Source: Bacillus_BD sp963708895
GTDB lineage: Bacteria; Bacillota; Bacilli; Bacillales; Cytobacillaceae
Assembly (NCBI GenBank): GCA_963708895.1
Contig: CAVPUE010000006.1
Span: forward strand, 1-64,000
DNA length: 64,000 nt
Direction of reading: 5' to 3'
In this document: piece after piece, positions 34,844 through 42,482 of the stretch
Position numbering within the stretch: position 1 is the first letter of the stretch
Layout: each line of letters starts with the position of its first letter
The notes under the pieces: generated by a model
Databases searched by the model: none
What the model was told of the DNA's origin: nothing
The model's input: the letters and a program-made list of their open reading frames with translations, nothing else
Position numbers and translations under genes: made by a program

Positions 34844-37114
34844 TTATCTAACTAGAACGGGTTCTTTTTCTTGAAGAGGTGCTCCAGCTACACTTTCATG
34901 GAATGTACGATTGATCACATCGATTTGTTGTTCACGAGTTAATTTAATAAAGTTAACGGCATATCCAGATACACGAATCGTTAATTGTGGATATAATTCT
35001 GGATGATCCATGGCATCTAATAACGTGTCACGATTTAAGACGTTCACATTGATGTGATGTCCGCGTTTCGTCATATAACCATCAAGCATCGCAACAAGAT
35101 TGTTGACTTGTGATTCATCTTCACGACCAAGAGCATTTGGCGTGATGGTGAACGTATTTGAAATACCGTCCAATGATGATTCATAAGGTAATTTTGTAAC
35201 AGATGTTAATGAAGCAAGTGCACCTTTTGTGTCACGGCCATGCATTGGGTTTGCACCTGGTGCGAATGGTTTACCAGCTTCACGTCCATCAGGAGTTGAG
35301 CCTGTTTTCTTACCATAAACAACGTTAGATGTAATTGTTAAAACAGATTGTGTTGGTACTGCTTCACGGTAGGTTTTATGTTTTCTCACTTTATTCATAA
35401 TTTCTTTCACAAGGCTTACAGCGATTTCGTCTACACGATCATCATTGTTTCCGTATTTTGGATAATCGCCTTCGATTTCATAATCGACAACTAGACCATT
35501 TTCGTCACGAACTGTTTTTACCTTCGCATATTTAATGGCACTTAGTGAGTCAGCTGCAACGGAAAGACCAGCAATACCACAAGCCATTGTACGTAGTATT
35601 TCACGATCATGAAGAGCCATTTCAATTCTTTCATAAGCATATTTATCATGCATATAGTGGATGACATTTAGTGTATTCACATATAATCCACATAACCAGT
35701 CAAGCATTTTATCGTATTTCTCCATCACTTCATCATAATTTAAATACTCTGAAGTAATGGCTTGATAAGTTGGTCCAATTTGTTGTTTGTATCTTTCATC
35801 AACACCGCCGTTAATCGCATATAATAATGCTTTAGCGATGTTCACACGAGCACCGAAGAATTGCATTTGTTTACCGATTCTCATCGCAGATACGCAGCAG
35901 GCAATACCGTAATCATCGCCCCATTGTTCTCTCATTAAATCGTCATTTTCATATTGAATTGCACTAGATTTAATTGACATCTTAGCTGCATAATCTTTAA
36001 ATGCTTTTGGTAGCCCAGTCGACCAAAGAATCGTTAAGTTTGGTTCTGGAGCTGGTCCTAAGTTATCTAGTGTGTGTAAGAAACGGAAAGAGTTCTTTGT
36101 AACTAATGGACGACCATCAAGAGCCATACCACCAATTGATTCTGTAACCCAAGTTGGATCACCACTATATAATTCATTATATTCTGGCGTTCTAGCAAAT
36201 TTAACAAGACGAAGTTTCATAATAAAATGGTCGATGATTTCTTGAGCTTCTTGTTCTGTTAATGTACCATTCTGTAAATCTCTTTCAAAATAAATATCTA
36301 AGAAAGTAGAAGTACGTCCAAGGCTCATTGCTGCACCATTTTGTTCTTTAATCGCTGCTAAATAACCAAAGTATAACCATTGAACGGCCTCTTTTGCATT
36401 TGTAGCAGGTTGTGAAATATCGTAACCATATGAAGCAGCCATTTCTTTTAGTTCTTTTAATGCACGATATTGTTCACTGTATTCTTCACGATCACGAATC
36501 ACGTCAGGAGACATGGTGCCGTCACCCATATATTGATATTCTCTGAGCTTTTCTTTCATTAAAAAGTCTACACCATAAAGGGCAACACGACGATAGTCAC
36601 CAATGATACGGCCACGACCATAAGCATCAGGAAGTCCTGTAATAACACCAGCATGACGTGCTGCTCTCATTTCAGGAGTATAAACATCAAAAACACCTTG
36701 GTTATGGGTTTTACGCCAGTCTGTAAAGATTTGTTCTACTTCTTTATCTAATTCGAAACCATATGATTCTAAAGCTGTTTTTGCCATGCGAATTCCGCCA
36801 AATGGCATTAAAGAGCGTTTAAATGGTTTATCTGTTTGAAAACCAACAATTTGTTCAAGTTCTTTATTTAAATAACCAGGACCATGTGATGTAATCGTTG
36901 ATACCACTTTTGTATCAGCATCTAAAACACCGCCAGCTTCACGTTCTTGTTTTGATAATTCCATTACTTGATCCCAAAGTTTTGATGTTGATTCAGTAGG
37001 GCCGGCTAAAAAGCTTTCATCACCTGTGTAAGGAGTAAAGTTTTTAAGGATAAAATCACGTACGTTTACTTCGTTTTGCCAAACACCATTTGTAAAACCT
37101 TTCCATTGTTCCAT
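34844..37114 (-). CDS. pflB: Formate acetyltransferase (pyruvate formate-lyase)
   Basis: PflB converts pyruvate and CoA to acetyl-CoA and formate without oxygen. It is 756 residues, full length. The catalytic cysteine pair is in GIACCVSAMRIG. The glycyl-radical site is in LTIRVSGYAVNFIKLTREQQ near the C-terminus. The start follows AGGTGACT. It is followed by its activator pflA. The upstream region holds a candidate Rex site, which fits redox control of fermentation. Confidence 0.97.
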   Translation of the reverse strand: MEQWKGFTNGVWQNEVNVRDFILKNFTPYTGDESFLAGPTESTSKLWDQVMELSKQEREAGGVLDADTKVVSTITSHGPGYLNKELEQIVGFQTDKPFKRSLMPFGGIRMAKTALESYGFELDKEVEQIFTDWRKTHNQGVFDVYTPEMRAARHAGVITGLPDAYGRGRIIGDYRRVALYGVDFLMKEKLREYQYMGDGTMSPDVIRDREEYSEQYRALKELKEMAASYGYDISQPATNAKEAVQWLYFGYLAAIKEQNGAAMSLGRTSTFLDIYFERDLQNGTLTEQEAQEIIDHFIMKLRLVKFARTPEYNELYSGDPTWVTESIGGMALDGRPLVTKNSFRFLHTLDNLGPAPEPNLTILWSTGLPKAFKDYAAKMSIKSSAIQYENDDLMREQWGDDYGIACCVSAMRIGKQMQFFGARVNIAKALLYAINGGVDERYKQQIGPTYQAITSEYLNYDEVMEKYDKMLDWLCGLYVNTLNVIHYMHDKYAYERIEMALHDREILRTMACGIAGLSVAADSLSAIKYAKVKTVRDENGLVVDYEIEGDYPKYGNNDDRVDEIAVSLVKEIMNKVRKHKTYREAVPTQSVLTITSNVVYGKKTGSTPDGREAGKPFAPGANPMHGRDTKGALASLTSVTKLPYESSLDGISNTFTITPNALGREDESQVNNLVAMLDGYMTKRGHHINVNVLNRDTLLDAMDHPELYPQLTIRVSGYAVNFIKLTREQQIDVINRTFHESVAGAPLQEKEPVLVR

Positions 37115-37568
37115 TATTAGTCACCTCATATGTTTTAATGGATTTATTATTCCATAATTATTAATGTAACAGTTGTTTGTTTTTCTCTACAACAAAAGTA
37201 TAACAGATTATTTGTGAAAGAAAACACAATAGATATGAACATTTTGTGAAAATGGAGATAAACCATTGATGTTATTGGTTTTTGATATTTTTGAAAAATG
37301 GTAAAAAATAATAAAAGGAGAACGTTTCCAAAACTGTTATACAAAAAATAATAAATGTGTTTAACTGTTATATAAAATGATATAACGAACAATTGAATGA
37401 AGATTGCCTTAATAAAAGAGTAAATATACGAATTCGATGGATTGTATTATTAATTTATAAAAGCTTATGATAAAGTAATAAAACAAGGAAAATATAGGTA
37501 AGCTTTTATAAACAGATTAAACTTACTTATCTTTTTATAGATAATGTTGCAAGAAAGGTGTGTTTGTG
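37115..37568. promoter_or_regulatory. Divergent pflB / nrnB promoter region with candidate Rex site at 37212-37229
   Basis: This 450-base gap separates two divergent genes. The 18-mer TTGTGAAAGAAAACACAA at 37212-37229 differs from the Rex consensus (TTGTGAA-N4-TTCACAA) only near the right half (ACACAA for TCACAA). It lies about 100 bases upstream of pflB. Rex lifts repression when NADH is high. A second half-site, TTTTGTGAAAATG, lies near 37241. No convincing gene is seen in the gap. Confidence 0.6.
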
Positions 37569-38756
37569 TTGATCCATTTGTATACCCATAATGATTTAGA
37601 TGGACTTGGATGTGGAATTTTAGCCAAGCTAGCATTCGCTGAAGATATAGAGGTACATTATAATTCTGTTGCTAGACTAAATCCGCAAGTTGAACGTTTT
37701 CTAGAAGGTATAAAAAATAATGAGGATAAAAATGATGTTTTATGGATAACAGATCTTACTGTTAATGAAGCAAATAGTAAAAAAATTAACCAATTTGTTA
37801 AATCTGGTGGTAAGGCACAATTTTTAGACCATCATAAAACGGCCCTGCATTTAAATGATTATAGCTGGGCAAAGGTTTTAGTTAGTTATGATGATGGCAA
37901 ACTCACTTCTGCAACCACTTTGTTTTACGATTACTTACTTGAAAACGAGTGGATAAAGGCAAATGACTCCTTAAATGAATTTGTTGAACTTATTCGTCAG
38001 TATGATACGTGGGATTGGGAAAAAAACGAATTAATAAAAGCAAAACAATTAAATGATCTATTTTCATTGCTTTCATTAGATGAGTTTGAGGGGAGAATGA
38101 TTGAACGACTAAAAAGTGAAGAATCTTTTTCATTCAATGACTTTGAACAGCAAATCTTAAAAATGGAAGAAGAAAAAATTAATCGTTATATTCGAAAGAA
38201 AAATCGCGAACTGATTCAAACGTTTATTAGGGATCATTGCGTTGGGATTGTCCATGCAGAGATGTATCATTCGGAACTAGGAAATGAACTAGGAAAAGAA
38301 AATAGCCATTTGGATTATATTGCGATTTTAAATATGGGTGGAAAGAAAGTGAGTTTCCGTACAATTCATGATCATATTGATGTTTCTGCTGTAGCAGGTG
38401 GATTTGGTGGGGGAGGACATGCAAAAGCTTCAGGATGTACCATGACAGAAGAAGCCTTTGAATTGTTTGTTAAAGAGGTCTTTCCACTTGATCCATCAAA
38501 ACTGGATGCACCTAAAAATCAACATAATTTAAAGAATAACCCAGCAGGCAGCCTATATGAAAATCAAAAGAAAGAAAAATGGTTTATCATGCAAAACAGT
38601 AATGAATCATGGGTGATTGAGCAAAATAATAAACTGCTACCCGTCCATTTTCAAACATTTTCAGAAGCAGAGAATTTTGTAAAAAGACAGTATTCAGCAG
38701 CACTAACGAGAGATGATCAGTATGCGGAATATATAAGAAATAAAAAGAAAAGTTAG
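37569..38756 (+). CDS. nrnB: Oligoribonuclease / DHH-family phosphoesterase
   Basis: NrnB degrades short RNA oligomers and related linear dinucleotides. It is 395 residues. DHH motifs are in order: HLYTHNDLDGLGCG, LDHHKTALHL and the DHHA1 motif GGGGHAKASGCT. The start is TTG 37569 (or GTG 37566), eight bases from AAGAAAGGTG. The C-terminal 80 residues (WFIMQNSNESWVIEQNNKLL) match the extra domain of B. subtilis NrnB (YngD). It stands divergent from pflB. Confidence 0.85.
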   Translation: MIHLYTHNDLDGLGCGILAKLAFAEDIEVHYNSVARLNPQVERFLEGIKNNEDKNDVLWITDLTVNEANSKKINQFVKSGGKAQFLDHHKTALHLNDYSWAKVLVSYDDGKLTSATTLFYDYLLENEWIKANDSLNEFVELIRQYDTWDWEKNELIKAKQLNDLFSLLSLDEFEGRMIERLKSEESFSFNDFEQQILKMEEEKINRYIRKKNRELIQTFIRDHCVGIVHAEMYHSELGNELGKENSHLDYIAILNMGGKKVSFRTIHDHIDVSAVAGGFGGGGHAKASGCTMTEEAFELFVKEVFPLDPSKLDAPKNQHNLKNNPAGSLYENQKKEKWFIMQNSNESWVIEQNNKLLPVHFQTFSEAENFVKRQYSAALTRDDQYAEYIRNKKKS

Positions 38757-38810
38757 TTTAATGTATAGAGGAATGATGGGATTGGGACAATATTTCATGG
38801 AGGTGTGGAT

Positions 38811-38942
38811 ATGTCAAAACGTAAAAAGGATCCATCAAAGGTTGGTCTCAGTTCTCCTCAAGTGAAAGGCCAAGGAACAACAACAACTGAAACGGGATCG
38901 TTTGAAGCTTCGTCTTCTCGAAACAAACAAAAACGATATTGA
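38811..38942 (+). CDS. YuzL-like small protein, 43 aa
   Basis: It starts MSKRKKDPSKVGLSSPQVKG behind GGAGGTG, continues QGTTTTETGSFEASS and ends SRNKQKRY. This basic, Ser/Thr/Gln-rich, disordered type fits the YuzL-like family of Bacillaceae small proteins. The function is not known to me. A strong terminator follows five bases later. Confidence 0.7.
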   Translation: MSKRKKDPSKVGLSSPQVKGQGTTTTETGSFEASSSRNKQKRY

Positions 38943-38946
38943 TTTG

Positions 38947-38976
38947 AAAAAGGTGCCTATAAAAGGCACCTTTTTC
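38947..38976. terminator. Terminator between yuzL-like gene and ykpA
   Basis: AAAAAGGTGCCT pairs with AGGCACCTTTTT around ATAAA. It is usable on both strands. Confidence 0.85.
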
Positions 38977-38987
38977 AATATAAAAAC

Positions 38988-40611
38988 TTAAGATTGATAC
39001 ATTTTTGCGATTTCTGCTTGTAGTTCATGATTGTCTAAATACTCATCATACGTCATTTGTTTATCAACCATACCATTTGGTGTGAGTTCGATGATTCGAT
39101 TGGCAATGGTTTGAATAAATTGATGGTCATGAGAAGCAAAAATGAGTGATCCTTTAAAGGCGATTAGTCCATTATTAAGGGCTGTAATCGATTCAAGATC
39201 TAGATGGTTTGTTGGTTCATCTAATAATAAAACATTTGCCCCGCTTAACATCATTTTTGAAAGCATACAGCGGACTTTTTCTCCACCTGAAAGCACACTT
39301 GCTTTTTTTAATACTTCTTCGCCAGAGAATAGCATTCTTCCTAAAAACCCTCTTAAGAAACTTTCGGTTTCATCTTGAGGTGAAAATTGACGTAACCAAT
39401 CAACAAGATTGACATCACTGTTTTCGAAGAATTTAGAGTTATCATTAGGGAAGTAGCTTTGAGATGTGGTAATCCCCCATTTAAATGATCCGCTATCAGG
39501 TTCCATTTCTCCCGTTAAAATTTTAAATAGAATCGTTTTGGCTGTTTCATTTGTTCCAACAAGAGCAATTTTATCATCTTTGTTCATAATAAAGCTGATG
39601 TTATCTAAAACCTTGACTCCATCAATGGTTTTGGTAATTCCATCTACTCGTAATAAGTCGTTTCCAATTTCACGTTCAGGTGTAAAGCCAACGTATGGAT
39701 AACGGCGAGATGAGGGTCTAATATCATCTAATGAAATTTTATCTAATAATTTTTTACGGGATGTTGCCTGCTTTGATTTTGAAGCATTTGCACTAAATCG
39801 AGCAATAAAGCTTTGTAATTCTTTAATTTTTTCTTCTTTCTTTTTATTCGCATCTGAAGCCATTCTTGAAGCTAATTGACTTGATTCATACCAGAAATCA
39901 TAGTTACCAACATAAACTTGGATTTTCCCATAGTCAAGATCTGCTATATGTGTACAAACCTTATTTAAAAAGTGACGATCATGGGATACGACAATGACGG
40001 TATTTTCAAAGTTGATTAAAAATTCTTCTAGCCATTGAATTGCCTTTATATCAAGGTGGTTTGTCGGCTCATCCAATAAAAGAACATCTGGCTTTCCAAA
40101 TAATGCTTGTGCCAATAATACTTTCACTTTTTCTGAACCAGTGAGTTCGGCCATTTTTTTATCATGCAGATCTTCTGTCAATTCCAAGACCTTTTAAAAG
40201 AATAGCTGCTTCAGATTCAGCTTCCCAACCATTTAATTCAGCAAACTCTCCTTCTAGTTCAGCAGCCTTCATTCCATCTTCATCAGTGAAATCAGCTTTC
40301 ATATAAATAGCATCTTTTTCCTGCATGACTTGATAGAGACGGGTATGACCCATAATGACTACTTTTAATACTTCTTCTTCTTCATATTCGAAATGATTTT
40401 GTTTTAAAATAGCAAGGCGTTCATTCGGACCTAATGCAACAGTACCTGATTGAGGTTCGATTTCACCAGATAGGATTTTTAAAAAGGTTGATTTACCAGC
40501 ACCGTTGGCTCCAATCAAACCATAACAATTTCCAGGGTTAAATTTAATATTTACATCTTCAAATAATTTCCGATCTCCATAGCGAAGACCAACATTGCTT
40601 ACAGTTATCAT
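38988..40611 (-). pseudogene. ykpA: ABC-F family ATPase YkpA, frameshifted as sequenced
   Basis: A soluble ABC-F protein with two ATPase domains and no membrane part; ABC-F proteins act on ribosomes. The ATG at 40611 follows GGAGGAA. The first domain has GLIGANGAGKSTFLKILSGE and breaks at LLKGLGID. Removing the coding-strand G at 40179 (ATT-G-ACAG) gives GITEDLHDKKMAELTGSEK, then LLLDEPTNHLDIKAIQWLEE. The second domain has LVGTNETAKTILFKIL, where the usual P-loop GKT/S reads AKT. The second signature is VLSGGEKVRCMLSKMML. Repaired length is 540 residues, equal to B. subtilis YkpA. Confidence 0.88.
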
Positions 40612-40901
40612 TAATGTATATTCCTCCAAAACACAATATGTCTCGATTATACCATTTTCTAATAAGAAGGGCGAATATTATCGAGTAAGTGATCGTAAAA
40701 TGATAATGGAGAGGTTAGTGAATAATTACATATCAGTGAATATCTTAGAAAAAATTCGTGAAATTTTCAAATTATTGCAGGAAAATAGTAAATGTAAATC
40801 GAATAAATTAATATATAAGAAGTAAGAGGTTTTGTTGTTTTCATAAATTGTTCATTTTCAGGTGTAATATTAACGAAAGCGACGATAAAGGAGTAGTTAT
40901 T

Positions 40902-41084
40902 ATGCCTAGTAAACAACTTGTTGAGCTTGTCAATAATTATAAAAAAGCCGGTATAAGAATCAGTTTTACAAAATCACGTTCACAAATATCCTTATATTTA
41001 TATGAAGATTCTTCATTATCGACTGATATAAGTGATGGTAAATGTCATGAGAAAAATAGTGAACGGACGCTAGAGTTTATTTAA
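40902..41084 (+). CDS. Unknown small protein, 60 aa
   Basis: I do not recognise it. It starts MPSKQLVELVNNYKKAGIRI behind AAAGGAG with good spacing and ends CHEKNSERTLEFI. The first half is a basic amphipathic helix followed by a short beta-like stretch (QISLYLYED). It is a single gene between ykpA (divergent) and the ydjO-like gene. Confidence 0.55.
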   Translation: MPSKQLVELVNNYKKAGIRISFTKSRSQISLYLYEDSSLSTDISDGKCHEKNSERTLEFI

Positions 41085-41277
41085 TTCGTGTAGGGCAAGA
41101 TGGAAGACATCTGCCCTTTGTTTTTTTAAAAAAAGAACATTCGTTATTCTAGAGATAACTTTTAGATTGTTAATTTATGTGTTTTTGGAACATACTAGTA
41201 ATGGAAATTAATCTATGTTAATAGTGTGTAGCTTCGGATTTTAATTTGTCTGAAGAACTTTAGAGGAGGCGTTTACT

Positions 41278-41463
41278 ATTTTTTTTAACAGAAAAGGTCA
41301 AGATGATAAATTAGAAAACATTCTGGAGGATATTGAGGTGTATGCCTGTAACGATGATATATGTAAGGGATGGATGAGGAAAGATTTTGCATCAGAGGAT
41401 CTTAAATGCCCTTTATGTGGAAACGAAATGTCGGTAGAATTAAGAGAGTTACCCAAAATATAA
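41278..41463 (+). CDS. ydjO: YdjO-family cold-inducible zinc-ribbon protein, apparent ATT start
   Basis: The frame reads FFNRKGQDDKLENILEDIEV, then CNDDICKGWMRKDFASEDLK and CPLCGNEMSVELRELPKI. The CxxxxC...CPLC pattern and WMR core match the YdjO family. The expected N-terminus MFFNRKGQ lines up with a codon ATT at 41278, ten bases after GGAGG; no ATG, GTG or TTG is available nearby before residue 20. ATT is a rare start codon; a base error (ATG to ATT, or a miscounted T run) is the other reading. Confidence 0.72.
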   Translation: MFFNRKGQDDKLENILEDIEVYACNDDICKGWMRKDFASEDLKCPLCGNEMSVELRELPKI

Positions 41464-41498
41464 AACTACACGATTACGTGTAGTTTTATATTTTGGGT
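41451..41498 (+). terminator. Perfect 22-bp hairpin overlapping the ydjO stop
   Basis: The left arm (41451-41472, ACCCAAAATATAAAACTACA then CG) and right arm (41477-41498) are exactly complementary around ATTA. The left arm includes the last codons and stop of the ydjO-like gene. It is most likely the gene's terminator, although no long T run follows the stem. Confidence 0.7.
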
Positions 41499-41562
41499 AT
41501 ATGTATTGGAGATGGATTACAAGCTATCAGAAAACTATTTTATTTCACGTAATTTTCACAAT

Positions 41563-41596
41563 TAAAACGTTTACAATTAGATATTTGATGTATAAT
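41563..41596 (+). promoter_or_regulatory. Promoter of the large structured RNA
   Basis: A -10 box TATAAT lies at 41591-41596. Upstream, the AAACGTTTACAATT region at 41565-41578 gives a -35-like TTTACA at somewhat short spacing (15) or GTTTAC at 16. Transcription would start near 41603, about 30 bases ahead of the closing helix. Confidence 0.55.
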
Positions 41597-41602
41597 AAAG
41601 GT

Positions 41603-42326
41603 GTAGAGAAGATATAAAGATTCTACAAAAACTTAACACTTTTGGAGGCTCAACCATATAGTGTTCGTTTCGTAACAAACGAAAATCTATATCCTTTCAT
41701 CAAATTTACAAAGATGGTTGTTCATCTATAAATTTGATAAAGGAAAGCTAAAAAAATTGAATAATATGGGAGGAATTCAAGCGGGTCAGATTGAAAATTA
41801 AGCCTATAACAAGAGTCGAAATATTTAACTAAGTATTAAGTTATTAATAAAAATTTTATCACGCTGAAAATGATTTAAAACAAACAGTAAAAAAGTTATA
41901 ACATGACTGGGAAATACTTTAAAAAATGACAGTAAAAAGTTTATTAACAGTTTATAACGTTGAAAAATGTTTTAAAAGAATGACAGTAAGAAGCATTAAA
42001 ATTTTTAGTAGTAGTACAATGGCTCAAGTGATACGCTTAAATAATATAATTTTGAACCAAGAATCATTTTACTAAAACTTAGTGAAATATGGTTTCACTA
42101 AAAGTAAATGATTGGAATCCTGATATCCCTAAAGTTTAGACAGTGATCGATAGGGGCAATCGATACTGAATAATGAAATGATTTGCGAAACAAACACAAA
42201 CATTAGCTGAAAAGCTAAAATGAATGAGATTACTCTCAATTTGAAATTAAATGAATTCGCGATCAGTTGATGATGGTTGGGTCTCCAAAAGTGTTAACAT
42301 AAAAGTCCTTAAAGGGCTTTTTTTTT
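41603..42326 (+). ncRNA. Large structured non-coding RNA candidate, about 720 nt
   Basis: No reading frame of note and no family I can name. A closing helix pairs 41633-41657 (TTAACACTTTTGGAGGCTCA...) with 42273-42297 over 25 base pairs with two G-U pairs and no mismatch. Inside: TTCGTTT/AAACGAA (41664-41683) within ATATAG/CTATAT; CCTTT-ATCAAATTT with AAATTTGAT-AAAGG (41693-41743); AACGTT-GAAA-AATGTT (near 41957-41972); a two-part stem at 42062-42113; CAGT-ATCGAT hairpin at 42141-42168; TTAGCT-GAAA-AGCTAA at 42203-42218; TGAGA/TCTCA at 42225-42238, the last two held in TTGCGAA/TTCGCGA. A terminator (42301-42326) ends it. Size and closed multi-branch form recall ROOL, GOLLD or OLE RNAs. Confidence 0.75.
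42301..42326 (+). terminator. Terminator of the large structured RNA
   Basis: AGTCC pairs with GGGCT (one G-U) around TTAAA, followed by nine Ts. It lies four bases after the closing helix. Confidence 0.75.
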
Positions 42327-42482
42327 GACCTTTTTTCCTAATAGGATTCATTTTAGGTATGACCGGTTTCTTATATGATAGAATTAGTTTGTTTCAATAA
42401 ATTCTTGTTAGACAAGAATTATGTGTTATTTTTAAATCGAGAAAGAATGATGGAATAATAAATGTGCTTTTATAGGAGATGG

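Noticed and set aside
37147..37392. Minus-strand reading frame of 81 codons upstream of pflB
   Set aside because: AT-rich, no ribosome binding site, unlikely composition, and it covers the promoter and Rex-like site.
40595..40825. Plus-strand reading frame of 76 codons upstream of the 60-residue gene
   Set aside because: It begins inside ykpA, has no ribosome binding site and shows no protein-like pattern.
41884..41993. Three ACAGTAA repeats as a CRISPR array
   Set aside because: The repeats are 11-13 bases, imperfect and lie within a folded RNA; no cas genes or unique spacers of normal size.
41603..42326. Group II intron or RNase P RNA
   Set aside because: No domain V-like hairpin, no intron boundary motifs, and none of the conserved RNase P or tmRNA segments.
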